Positions 42,394 through 50,658 of a DNA stretch of 64,000 nt are shown here, in pieces (the first letter of the stretch is position 1; each line of letters starts with the position of its first letter). The position numbers and the translations under genes were made by a program. Origin of the DNA: an uncultured Anaerolineae bacterium (GTDB lineage Bacteria; Chloroflexota; Anaerolineae; Aggregatilineales; Phototrophicaceae); assembly GCA_938022205.1 (NCBI GenBank), contig CALIEB010000002.1, forward strand, positions 186,001 through 250,000, read 5' to 3'. Below the pieces are notes generated by a model that was not told where the DNA came from, did not search any database, and saw only the letters and a program-made list of their open reading frames with translations.

Positions 42394-45168
42394 CTACACA
42401 AGTTCGCTGGCTTCGCGGCGCATCAAGGCAACGCGCTGCGCGAGCAAGTGATGCTCGGGCTGCTCAAGCAGCGGGTCCGCTTCATACAGCGTACGCGCTT
42501 CCTGCAAGGCAAGCTCCACCAGCTCAGGCGTAACAAACTCGGCGAGGCGCAAGTTCCACGCGCCGCTTTGCCGTGTGCCGAGCAAGTCACCCGCCCCACG
42601 AATGCGCCAATCAAACTCCGAGAGCAAGAAGCCGTCTTCGGTTTTGGCGAGCGCAAGCAGCCGCCGCTGTGCGTCCGTCCACGCGCCGCCGGCGTTGTTC
42701 AGCACCGCTTGCACACTAAGGCTTTCGCTTTGCTCCAATTCCGCTTTGCTGAACACGCCGCTCTCGGCGAGCAACAAGCAGAACGAGGCATGCTGTCCAC
42801 GCCCGACGCGCCCACGCAGCTGGTGCAACTGCGCCAACCCAAAGCGATTGGCACTTTCGACGACCATGACCGTCGCGTTTGGCACGTCCACGCCGACTTC
42901 AGCAACGGTGGTCGTCACCATCACGTCGTATTCATGGCGGGCAAACGCGCCCATAACCGCCTCTTTTTCGTCGGGACGCATCTGCCCGTGCAGCAAACAC
43001 ACACGATAGCGAAAGAACACCTGCTTAAGCTCTTCGAACGCTTCGACCGCCGAGCGCGTCTCAGCAAGGCGGTCGGAAGCCTCAACCAACGGGTGGGCGA
43101 TAAAGGCTTGCCGCCCTGCCTTAAGCTGCTCTTCTACGAAGCTATAGACGCGCTCGCGCTCGCTGGGGACGTGAATGGTCGTGACAATAGGCAGCCGTCC
43201 AGACGGCTTTTCGTCCAAGATACTCAGGTCAAAGTCTGCGTAAAGCGTCAACGCCAGCGTGCGCGGAATGGGCGTAGCGGTCATGCCCAGCAAGTGCGGG
43301 CTTTCGCCTTTATCGCGCAGCGCAGCGCGTTGATTAACGCCAAAGCGATGCTGTTCGTCGACCACCGCCACCGCCAGATGTTTGAACTGCACGCCTTCTT
43401 GAATAAGCGCGTGCGTGCCAATCACAAGGTCAATCGAGCCGTCAGCAATGCCGCGATAAATAGCTTCGCGCTCACTGTCGGCAAGCGCGCTCGTGAGCAG
43501 CGCAACCACTGGACGCTGCGGCAGGACAGTAACACGCGCCAAAGCCGCTTCCACGCCGCGATAGTGCTGCTCCGCCAAGATGCTCGTCGGTGCCATAAGG
43601 GCGGCTTGCTTGCCGTTCGCCAGCGCAATGCCCATCGCCGCCAGCGCAACGGCTGTTTTGCCCGCGCCCACATCGCCTTGTAGCAAGCGGTTCATCGGCA
43701 ACGTTTGTGCTATGTCACGGCGGATATCCGCAAGCGCGCGCTGCTGTGCGCCTGTCAAAGTGTAGGGGAAGGCTTGCGCGAGAAACGCCTCTAAGAAAGC
43801 ATCGTCAACCTGCAAGGCAGGCGCGGGCAGCTGCTGCCATGCACGGCGATTTGCCAACACGGTAAGCTGCACCAACAGCAGCTGGTCGAAAACAAAGCGA
43901 CGACGCGCGTGGTGCAAGTGGTCGAAACTTTCAGGGAAGTGCAGGTTCTTCAGCGTCCAGCCTAAATCACCCAAGTTACAGCGTTCTAACACCGAGAACG
44001 GCACATAGTCCGGCACGCGCTCCGCCCACGTTTCGATAGCCTGTTTCATAGCGCGGCGCAAGGCACGCGGCTTCACCCCCTCTTTCAACGGGTAAACAGG
44101 GATAATGCCCATCGTGTGCAAGTTGTCTGTGTCTAAGAATTCCCACTGGGGGTTTGCCATTTGGAATTGCTGGCGGAAGATGCCGACCTTGCCGCTCACA
44201 ACCAGCTGCTTGCCAACGGTGATGGTCGCCGCCAAGTAGTGCATGCCGAAGAACGTCACCGCCAGTTTGCCCGTCGCGTCCTCGAGTGTCACGAAAAAGT
44301 CACGGCGACCGCTTTGCGCGACGCGCGTCTGTGCGTAGGTCACTTTGCCAATCACTGTTGCAATCGTGTCAGGACGTAGCTGGTTAATAAACAGCAGCTG
44401 GGTGTAATCGTCGTAGCGGCGCGGCAGGTTGTAGACCATGTCCAACACGGTCACAATGCCCATCTCCGCTAGAGCTTCGGCGGTTTTCTTGCCAATGCCC
44501 TTTAGCGTCGCCACAGGCTGTGCCAGCTCATCTAGTCGTCGCGCCGCTTCCTGCGGCTCTAGCGTCATGCGCTTGCGCGGCGGACGCAACAGCTTGGGCG
44601 CAGACGGCAGGTCAAGCTCACCCTGCGGCAGACGCTTAAGCTCCACGCCAAAGCTGTCAAGCAACTGCGCGTCATCAACGGGCTGTGGACGGGGGGGCTG
44701 TGCGTCGCGCTTGCCGCTTTGCGTAGGGCGCGGGCGCGTGCTACGCGGCGTGTCAGCAGACAGTTCTTTGCGCTCGCGCGGGTCTTGGCGCGGCGTTTCG
44801 CTCCGATGGGGCTTGGAACGCGCTGTCTTGGGAGGGGTGCTGCTGGGCGGCGTAAAGCTGGCACGAAGCTCTTCGAGACGCGCTTGCAGCGCGTCAGGCA
44901 CGGGCTTGCGCCCCAAAATGCGGTCAAGCATGTAGCGCACGCGCGCCCGTCGCGCATCACGGCTGTCGATGCTGTCATACTCGCGCATGATGCGCCCAAT
45001 CTCTTCGGCTAACAGCACTTGTTCGGGCTTGCGCGCCTCGCTGGTCATGCGCTCCTGCCAATTTTGGCTGTACGCACCCAGCCCACCTATCACCGTACCG
45101 TTGTCACAATCACGCTTAAGTTCATTGTTCAAAATCTTCACAAGGTTTTCTAAAGGGCTATTCGGCAT
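42394..45168 (-). CDS. recG: ATP-dependent DNA helicase RecG, N-terminally extended
   Basis: A 924-aa enzyme, about 230 residues longer than E. coli RecG. Residues 1-210 are an extra, charged and partly low-complexity region with Arg/Ser/Pro-rich stretches (about 105-175) not in the standard protein. Then come an HhH-like piece (VATLKGIGKKTAEALAEMGI), the OB wedge domain (about 260-400), helicase motif I QGDVGAGKT (Lys504), the DEQH box in VVDEQHRFG, and the helicase C domain with HGQMRPDEKEAVMG and TTVAEVGVDVPNATVMVVE. RecG reverses stalled forks and branch-migrates junctions. The extension could contact partner proteins. Confidence 0.95.
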   Translation of the reverse strand: MPNSPLENLVKILNNELKRDCDNGTVIGGLGAYSQNWQERMTSEARKPEQVLLAEEIGRIMREYDSIDSRDARRARVRYMLDRILGRKPVPDALQARLEELRASFTPPSSTPPKTARSKPHRSETPRQDPRERKELSADTPRSTRPRPTQSGKRDAQPPRPQPVDDAQLLDSFGVELKRLPQGELDLPSAPKLLRPPRKRMTLEPQEAARRLDELAQPVATLKGIGKKTAEALAEMGIVTVLDMVYNLPRRYDDYTQLLFINQLRPDTIATVIGKVTYAQTRVAQSGRRDFFVTLEDATGKLAVTFFGMHYLAATITVGKQLVVSGKVGIFRQQFQMANPQWEFLDTDNLHTMGIIPVYPLKEGVKPRALRRAMKQAIETWAERVPDYVPFSVLERCNLGDLGWTLKNLHFPESFDHLHHARRRFVFDQLLLVQLTVLANRRAWQQLPAPALQVDDAFLEAFLAQAFPYTLTGAQQRALADIRRDIAQTLPMNRLLQGDVGAGKTAVALAAMGIALANGKQAALMAPTSILAEQHYRGVEAALARVTVLPQRPVVALLTSALADSEREAIYRGIADGSIDLVIGTHALIQEGVQFKHLAVAVVDEQHRFGVNQRAALRDKGESPHLLGMTATPIPRTLALTLYADFDLSILDEKPSGRLPIVTTIHVPSERERVYSFVEEQLKAGRQAFIAHPLVEASDRLAETRSAVEAFEELKQVFFRYRVCLLHGQMRPDEKEAVMGAFARHEYDVMVTTTVAEVGVDVPNATVMVVESANRFGLAQLHQLRGRVGRGQHASFCLLLAESGVFSKAELEQSESLSVQAVLNNAGGAWTDAQRRLLALAKTEDGFLLSEFDWRIRGAGDLLGTRQSGAWNLRLAEFVTPELVELALQEARTLYEADPLLEQPEHHLLAQRVALMRREASELV

Positions 45169-45208
45169 GCCACATGTCTTTCTCTAACTGTGATTACGCT
45201 TCGCCAAG

Positions 45209-46084
45209 CTACTTGCCTAAGCCGTCGTCACGCTCTAAAATCGCCACTCCTATCGCATCTACGCCGACCAACGCCGCAAAACTAGCACTATACAACGTAA
45301 AGGGAAAGTGCTGCTTGGGGAATGTCAGCGACAAACGGTCTTGAATGGTGCGCGTCGGCTCGACCAGACCGACCCGCGCCTGCACAATTAGCGCGTCATC
45401 GAGCTGCTCAAACTCGCTGACGAAATCGACAATTTGCTCGATTGCCTGCGCGCGCGTGCGCACTTTTTCAATCACCACCAAGCGTCCTTCCTCAAGGCTT
45501 AAGAACGGCTTAATGCCCAACATCATGCCCAAAATGGCGCGTGACTCACTCATTATGGCGTTGTGGCGCAAATATTCAAGCGTTTCGACGTAGTAGACGG
45601 CGTAGGTGCGCTCAATAGCAGCGCGCACGGTCGCTTCGATGCGCTCAAAAGTAAAGCCCTCAAGAATGGCCTCCGCCGCCACCTTCACAAGAATGCCTTG
45701 CCCAGCGCAAATATGCCGCGAGTCAATTACCAAAAGTGGGTACTTATCGGGCATCTGCTGCGCTGCCATGTGCGCGTGTTGCCAGCTATCGCTTAAATCG
45801 CGCGACGTATGCACCGAGACGATGCCGTCGTAGCTTGTCATGAGCGCGCGGTAGACCTCCACATACTCTTGGACGGTAGGCGCAAGCACACGCGGAGGAG
45901 GCTGGTCGACCATGCGCTTAAAAGCATCTTCGGTGCTGATGTCCACGTCTTCACGATAGCTGTGTGCGCCAAACTTGAGCGTGTTCGGCACAATCGTAAG
46001 CGGGTAATATTGCAGGGCGCGCTGCTGGTTGGCAAAGCGCGCGCCGCTGTCGGTGACCACACAATACTTGGGCATAGTATTCAT
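45209..46084 (-). CDS. DegV family fatty-acid-binding protein
   Basis: A 291-aa protein of the DegV/FakB fold that binds a fatty acid between two domains. Seen are YCVVTDSGARFANQQRAL at the N-terminus, SYREDVDIS, PPRVLAPTVQEYVEVYR (where SxPTxxE is usual), IVSVHTSRDLSDSWQHA, VIDSRHICAGQGILVKVAAEA and IKPFLSLEEGRLVVIEKVRT. FakB proteins deliver fatty acids to FakA kinase. No FakA (DhaK-like) gene is seen, although recG next to degV is a common arrangement with a dak gene in other bacteria. A second ATG at 46075 is also possible. Confidence 0.92.
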   Translation of the reverse strand: MNTMPKYCVVTDSGARFANQQRALQYYPLTIVPNTLKFGAHSYREDVDISTEDAFKRMVDQPPPRVLAPTVQEYVEVYRALMTSYDGIVSVHTSRDLSDSWQHAHMAAQQMPDKYPLLVIDSRHICAGQGILVKVAAEAILEGFTFERIEATVRAAIERTYAVYYVETLEYLRHNAIMSESRAILGMMLGIKPFLSLEEGRLVVIEKVRTRAQAIEQIVDFVSEFEQLDDALIVQARVGLVEPTRTIQDRLSLTFPKQHFPFTLYSASFAALVGVDAIGVAILERDDGLGK

Positions 46085-46223
46085 CTAAACGCATCAAAGC
46101 CGATAAAAAGCCTGCGCCCGCAAACGCAAACAGGGTGAATAAGACAATACCCTTGTTTTCACTTCTCCCTTATGGTAGCATCTTGGGGTCAAATCTGCTA
46201 TATCACAATGAAAGCGGGAAAAC

Positions 46224-46403
46224 ATGGCAAAATGCGAATCATGCGGCAAAATCCCGCAGTTTGGACAAAGTCGCAGCAAGGCATTTAACACGGTCAAGCG
46301 CAAGTTCAAGGTCAACCTTCAGCCTGTGCGCGTGCTAGAAAACGGACAGTATGTCCGCAAGATGTACTGTACAAAGTGCATCAAGACGCTGGCAAAGCTC
46401 TAG
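46224..46403 (+). CDS. rpmB: 50S ribosomal protein L28, zinc-ribbon type
   Basis: A 59-aa gene. The protein begins MAKCESCGKIPQFGQSRSKA and ends with CTKCIKTLAKL. Two CxxC pairs (CESC and CTKC) mark the zinc-binding C+ form of L28. The basic middle (FNTVKRKFKVNLQPVRVLENG) is the rRNA-binding L28 core. The ATG at 46224 lacks a strong ribosome site. It is the only gene in the stretch between the divergent degV and the convergent rpe, and a terminator follows immediately. Confidence 0.96.
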   Translation: MAKCESCGKIPQFGQSRSKAFNTVKRKFKVNLQPVRVLENGQYVRKMYCTKCIKTLAKL

Positions 46404-46414
46404 CCCCTTTTAAG

Positions 46415-46443
46415 AAAAAATCGCCCGCAACGGGCGATTTTTA
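46415..46443. terminator. Bidirectional intrinsic terminator of rpmB and rpe
   Basis: ATCGCCCG (46420-46427) pairs with CGGGCGAT (46431-46438) around CAA. A run of A precedes and a run of T follows, so it can terminate from both sides. Confidence 0.88.
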
Positions 46444-46458
46444 TTTCCCTCCGCATCG

Positions 46459-47133
46459 CTATAAGTCGTTTTCAATGCCATCACGAATTGCCTGAAAACC
46501 GCCCGCAATGCCGCGCGGGTGAGAAAAAATTGCTGTGCCTGCCACCAGCCAGTTTGCCCCAGCCTCGACAGCAGCGCGAGCAGTCTCACCGGTGATGCCG
46601 CCGTCCACTTCGATGTTGACCGTGCGCTTCACATCGTTAGCCATCGCCAACAAGCGCGCAATCTTGGGTAGCATCGTCGGAATGAAGGACTGCCCGCCAA
46701 AGCCCGGGTTAACCGTCATCACGTTCACCACGTCCAACATCGGCATCACGTCGCGCAGGCTTTCGGCAGGCGTGTGCGGGTTAATCGCTACGCCCACTTT
46801 TACGCCCGCCTGATAGATGAGCTGGAGCGTGCGGTGCAAGTGGGGGCTTGCCTCGTAATGCACGCTCAACACGTCCGCGCCCGCGTCAGCGAACGCTTGT
46901 ACATAGCGTTCCGGCTCAACAATCATCAGATGCACGTCCAAACGCAGGCGCGTGATGCGGCGAACCGCCGAGACAATAAACGGCCCCATCGTGATGTTAG
47001 GCACAAATCGCCCGTCCATCACGTCAATATGCAGCATTTGCGCGCCTTGCCCTTCTAAAATGGCAATTTGGTCGCTGAGGCGCGTGATGTCAGCGGCTAA
47101 AAGCGAAGGAATAATCTGAATACGCTGCGTCAT
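46459..47133 (-). CDS. rpe: Ribulose-phosphate 3-epimerase
   Basis: A 224-aa TIM-barrel enzyme that interconverts ribulose-5-phosphate and xylulose-5-phosphate in the pentose phosphate or Calvin pathway. Seen are PSLLAADITRL, MLHIDVMDGRFVPNITMGP (metal-binding His and Asp), LDVHLMIVEPERY, ISVHYEAS-like VLSVHYEASPHLHRTL, NPGFGGQSFIPTM, EVDGGITGETA and AGTAIFSHP. AAAGGGAG precedes the ATG by 5 bp. Confidence 0.97.
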   Translation of the reverse strand: MTQRIQIIPSLLAADITRLSDQIAILEGQGAQMLHIDVMDGRFVPNITMGPFIVSAVRRITRLRLDVHLMIVEPERYVQAFADAGADVLSVHYEASPHLHRTLQLIYQAGVKVGVAINPHTPAESLRDVMPMLDVVNVMTVNPGFGGQSFIPTMLPKIARLLAMANDVKRTVNIEVDGGITGETARAAVEAGANWLVAGTAIFSHPRGIAGGFQAIRDGIENDL

Positions 47134-47241
47134 AAAGCTCCCTTTCTGTATGGCTTAATCTTAATGGCAAGCCTGAAAATGCGCAATAAGTGCCATCGCA
47201 AGGCATATGCCCAAGCAAGCGCAAAGCAAGCGCACCGCCTT

Positions 47242-47279
47242 GTCGTTTACATTATAAGACCGCCCCGTTGGTAAACGAC
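47242..47279. promoter_or_regulatory. Perfect inverted repeat spanning the divergent rpe / aldo-keto reductase promoters
   Basis: GTCGTTTAC (47242-47250) and GTAAACGAC (47271-47279) are exact 9-bp arms 20 bp apart. The right arm overlaps the -35 box of the plus-strand promoter, and the left arm touches a minus-strand TATAAT at 47251-47256. It may be an operator for an unknown regulator. Confidence 0.5.
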
Positions 47280-47296
47280 CGCAAAAGCGTTAAAAT
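47268..47296 (+). promoter_or_regulatory. Promoter for the aldo/keto reductase
   Basis: TTGGTA (47268-47273) and TAAAAT (47291-47296) with exactly 17 bp between them, 45 bp before the ATG. Confidence 0.6.
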
Positions 47297-47340
47297 ATGC
47301 CCAAAATGCCCTACACAAAGTGAGAGAAGAGGAGCAAACG

Positions 47341-48318
47341 ATGGAGTATCGCAATTTAGGAGCAACCGGGCTTAAGGTGAGCGCAATTTCAATTGGGGCT
47401 TGGCTGACGTATGGCAGCAGTGCGGTGGCGTTTGAGACGGCAAAGGACTGTTTGCGCGTCGCCATCGAAAACGGCATCAACTTCATTGACGTGGCGGACG
47501 TTTACGCGCGCGGCGAAGCAGAGCGCACTGTCGGCAAAATTGTCAAGGAATACGACCGCAGCAAGCTGGTCATCAGCACCAAAGCCTATTGGAGCATGTC
47601 CGAAGACGTGAACGATCGCGGGCTGTCGCGCAAGCACGTCATGGAATCGGTGCATAAGTCGCTCAAACGGTTCGACATGGACTACGTCGACATCTTCTTT
47701 TGCCATCGCTACGACACCGAGACCCCAACAGAAGAGACAGTGCGCGCCATCGAGGATTTGATACGCGACGGCAAAATTCTCTACTGGGGGACGAGCATGT
47801 GGAGCGCGCAGAACTTGCAAGAGGCAGTGGACATTGCCGACCGCACCAACGGCTATCGCCCAGTGACCGAGCAACCGCTGTATAACATGCTTGACCGCGA
47901 CGTGGTCGAAGGCGACCTTGAGCCAAAGCTAGCGGAGTATGGCATTGGGCTGGTAGTGTGGAGTCCGCTAGCGGGCGGGTTGCTAACGGGCAAGTACGAC
48001 AACGGCGTGCCAGAGGGCAGCCGCGCCGCCGTACAAGACTCCCCTTGGATTATTGAGCAGTTCAACGAGGCGCGTATCGAAAAGGCGCGCCAAGTCACGC
48101 AGATTGCCCGCGACTACGGCACTACGCCCGCCGCGCTCGCGTTGGCGTGGGCGATGGCGCACCCGCACGTTGACAGCGTGATTACGGGCGCGACCAAGCC
48201 TCAACAGGTGTTAGATAACCTCAAAGCTCTCGAGGTTAAGATTACCCCCGAACTCGAAGCGCGGATTGACGAAACGATTGGCACGCGCCCGCACAACAGC
48301 CATCGCACGATTGGCTAG
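47341..48318 (+). CDS. Aldo/keto reductase (K-channel beta-subunit-like)
   Basis: A 325-aa (beta/alpha)8 NADPH-dependent oxidoreductase. It starts MEYRNLGATGLKVSAISIG, with FIDVADVYARGEAE, the catalytic Lys/His context in STKAYWSM and FFCHRYD, and the cofactor-binding end VITGATKPQQVLDNL. The sequence resembles the voltage-gated K-channel beta subunit/YghZ subgroup. The physiological substrate is unknown. The ATG at 47341 has GAGGAG 8 bp upstream. Its stop overlaps the stop of the convergent exporter gene by 3 bp. A second aldo/keto reductase is at 54780. Confidence 0.92.
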   Translation: MEYRNLGATGLKVSAISIGAWLTYGSSAVAFETAKDCLRVAIENGINFIDVADVYARGEAERTVGKIVKEYDRSKLVISTKAYWSMSEDVNDRGLSRKHVMESVHKSLKRFDMDYVDIFFCHRYDTETPTEETVRAIEDLIRDGKILYWGTSMWSAQNLQEAVDIADRTNGYRPVTEQPLYNMLDRDVVEGDLEPKLAEYGIGLVVWSPLAGGLLTGKYDNGVPEGSRAAVQDSPWIIEQFNEARIEKARQVTQIARDYGTTPAALALAWAMAHPHVDSVITGATKPQQVLDNLKALEVKITPELEARIDETIGTRPHNSHRTIG

Positions 48319-49229
48319 GCGTGCGCGCCTTCTTGCTCTGGCGCAGTGTCGGACTGCGTCAGAGCAAGGAACACGCCCACGACAATCAGCGCGCTGCCTA
48401 TCCAAAGGCGTTCGGTCATGGGCTGACCGAGCAGCAGCACGCTTAGCAACGCGCCCACCAACGGCTGAGCAAAGAAAAACAGCGATGCCGCGCCTGCTGG
48501 CACCAGCGCAAACGCGCGATTCCACAGCCACATCGCCAGCGCGGTCGAAATCACGCCCAAGTAGAGCACGCCCAGCACGATAGGCATGTCGATGTTGCCT
48601 ATAGGACGCGCGCTAAGCTCCAACGCGCCGGCGGGCAACGTCAGGCACAAGCCACCCCAAAAGGCGAACCACGTCACCAAGAGCGTGTCGTTGTTGTGGC
48701 TAACGCGGCGCACCAGCACGCTGTACAAGCCCCACGTTACCGCCGCCGCAAACAACGCCATGTCGCCGAAGAACGTCTCGCTGCTGAACTCTGCTTCCGC
48801 GAGGTTGACGATGACCAGCACACCCAGCGTTGCCAGTGCAATGGCGGTGACGCGCCGCAGCGTCAAAGCCTCGCGCAGCAGCAGCCACGCAAACAACAAG
48901 ATGAACGCCGGCGACGCGCTGGTAATCAACGAGCCATTAATTGCGTTAGATTTGTCCGTGCCGACGAATTGCGCGCCCACCGACACGCCAAAGCCAACGA
49001 AGCCCACCGCCATCAGCGCGACAATTTGCTCACGGCGCACGCTTGCCAGCAGCCCCGACCGCCACAGCAGCACACCTAACACGAGCAGCCCAATGACGAG
49101 GCGCACGCTCAACAGCGTAAACGGCGGAATGACGGGCAGCACCACGTCTGACACCACGTACATGCCACCCCAAATCGCCGCTGCCGTTAGCCCATAAAAC
49201 GCGCCGCGCATGTTAAGTTTTCTTATCAT
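48315..49229 (-). CDS. EamA/DMT family transporter
   Basis: A 304-aa membrane protein with ten predicted helices arranged as two five-helix EamA repeats (about 10-140 and 150-290). Each repeat starts with a GxxxAAxxWG-like stretch: FYGLTAAAIWGGMYVVSD and GDMALFAAAVTWGLYSVLV. It closes with LVGALLSVLLLGQPMTERLWIGSALIVVG, the usual end of EamA repeat two. Exporters in this family move amino acids or other metabolites outward. The substrate is unknown. The start ATG at 49229 or the one 6 codons later is possible. Confidence 0.9.
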   Translation of the reverse strand: MIRKLNMRGAFYGLTAAAIWGGMYVVSDVVLPVIPPFTLLSVRLVIGLLVLGVLLWRSGLLASVRREQIVALMAVGFVGFGVSVGAQFVGTDKSNAINGSLITSASPAFILLFAWLLLREALTLRRVTAIALATLGVLVIVNLAEAEFSSETFFGDMALFAAAVTWGLYSVLVRRVSHNNDTLLVTWFAFWGGLCLTLPAGALELSARPIGNIDMPIVLGVLYLGVISTALAMWLWNRAFALVPAGAASLFFFAQPLVGALLSVLLLGQPMTERLWIGSALIVVGVFLALTQSDTAPEQEGAHA

Positions 49230-49245
49230 TTGCTCAAAAAATCCT

Positions 49246-49274
49246 TTGCATGTTCTGAAAGTACACGATATACT
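49246..49274 (+). promoter_or_regulatory. Promoter for the livKHMGF operon
   Basis: TTGCAT (49246-49251) and TATACT (49269-49274) with 17 bp between them. A small stem TGCGGA/TCCGCA (49286-49301) lies in the leader, and AGGAG (49328-49332) precedes the livK ATG. Confidence 0.6.
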
Positions 49275-49341
49275 TTATTGTCAGATGCGGAAATATCCGC
49301 AGGCTTAACTAGTTTACTTACAATACAGGAGTAGTAAACAC

Positions 49342-50541
49342 ATGAAACAAAAAGTATCCATTATCATTGCGGTAGCGTTGGCGATGCTCATGAGCCTGTC
49401 GCTCGTGCAAGCGCAAGACAACGTTATCAAAATCGCTTCGCAAACGCCGCTCTCGGGTCCTCAATCCGTGCTAGGCGTGAGCATGCGCAACGCTGTCGAA
49501 CTTGCCATCGAGCAGTTGTCGGGACCGATTGAAGAACTCGGGTTTAAGATTGAATTTGTTCCTTACGACGACGAAGCCAAGCCTGACAAAGGCACCTCCA
49601 ACGCCAACCTCATTGTGGCAGACGAGAGCATTCTTGTGGTGATTGGTCACCTTAACAGCGGCGTGGCACTGCCTGCTTCGGAAGTATATAACGGCTCGAA
49701 CTTGGCGATGATTTCCCCCGCCAACACCAACCCCAACATCACCGACCGCGGCTACCCCACTGTCAGCCGCGTCTGTGGTCGTGACGACCTGCAGGGCCCG
49801 ACGGGCGCGGAATTCGCCAACCAGCTCGGTGTCAAGTCGGTGTACGTGCTGCACGACACCACCGCCTACGGTGAAGGCGTAGCGCGCTTCTTCCGCCAAC
49901 GCGCCGAAGAACTCGGCATCACGGTGCTGGGCTTTGAAGGCACGGAAGAAACCGCCAACTTCGACAGCTTGATTCAGCCGATTTTGGCTCTCAACCCCGA
50001 AATGGTGTACTTTGGCGGCATCTACAGCCAGATGGGCATCTTCTTGAGCCAAGCGCGTGCGCAAGGCTTCGATGGGTTGTTCATGGGCCCTGACGGCACG
50101 GACAGCTCAGAATTTGCGCAGCTGGCAGGCGAGGCAGGCGTTGGCACTTACTACACATCGGTTGCTGGTCCCGCGAACATTTACCCCAACGCCGCGCAAT
50201 TCATCGAGGACTACAAAGAGAAATTTGGTGAACCGCCGCAGCCCTTCGCCGCGCAAGCCTACGATGCGACCGCCATCGCGCTGCTTGGGCTGCAATCTGC
50301 TATCGAAGAAGCTGGTGGCAAGCCCACCCGCGAGCAGGTAGCAAAAGCCATCCGTGCTGTGACAGACTACGAAGGTCTGACCGGCACCATCACGTTTGAC
50401 GCGAACGGTGATCCCGAAATCGGTCTCTACTACGTCCTTCAAGTGGTTTCGGCTGACCCCGCCGAGTGGAGCAACAACGAGCTGCTCGCCACGTTGGAAA
50501 TCCCCTCGCCCTTGACCGCTGCTGCGGCAAAAGAGGAGTAA
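49342..50541 (+). CDS. livK: Branched-chain amino acid ABC transporter substrate-binding protein
   Basis: A 399-aa periplasmic-binding-fold (type I) receptor. A signal peptide (about 1-24, ending LVQA) is followed directly by the mature QDNVIKIASQTPLSGPQ, with no Cys for a lipid anchor. Motifs SVLGVSMRNAVELAIEQL, DDEAKPDKGTSNAN, VIGHLNSGVALPASEVY and MISPANTNPNITDRGYPT are typical of LivJ/LivK. It delivers Leu, Ile, Val or related ligands (the specificity may be wider) to LivHM. First gene of the operon. Confidence 0.94.
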   Translation: MKQKVSIIIAVALAMLMSLSLVQAQDNVIKIASQTPLSGPQSVLGVSMRNAVELAIEQLSGPIEELGFKIEFVPYDDEAKPDKGTSNANLIVADESILVVIGHLNSGVALPASEVYNGSNLAMISPANTNPNITDRGYPTVSRVCGRDDLQGPTGAEFANQLGVKSVYVLHDTTAYGEGVARFFRQRAEELGITVLGFEGTEETANFDSLIQPILALNPEMVYFGGIYSQMGIFLSQARAQGFDGLFMGPDGTDSSEFAQLAGEAGVGTYYTSVAGPANIYPNAAQFIEDYKEKFGEPPQPFAAQAYDATAIALLGLQSAIEEAGGKPTREQVAKAIRAVTDYEGLTGTITFDANGDPEIGLYYVLQVVSADPAEWSNNELLATLEIPSPLTAAAAKEE

Positions 50542-50595
50542 CCAACGCGCGGCGCGACGTTAGCCGCACAGCGTGACCTGATATAGAACGATTAC

Positions 50596-50625
50596 GGAGT
50601 GGTGAAACGGCATGTTCACCACTCC
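50596..50625 (+). promoter_or_regulatory. Intercistronic hairpin between livK and livH
   Basis: GGAGTGGTGAA (50596-50606) pairs perfectly with TTCACCACTCC (50615-50625) with an 8-nt loop. No T-run follows. Such hairpins often stabilise the binding-protein part of the mRNA and lower permease expression. Confidence 0.6.
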
Positions 50626-50658
50626 ATCTATTGTAGAGACTTCTGGAGTTGTCATCTT

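Noticed and set aside
42448-43683. 411-aa plus-strand ORF opposite recG
   Set aside because: It lies entirely inside recG, has a biased composition and no domain I can recognise.
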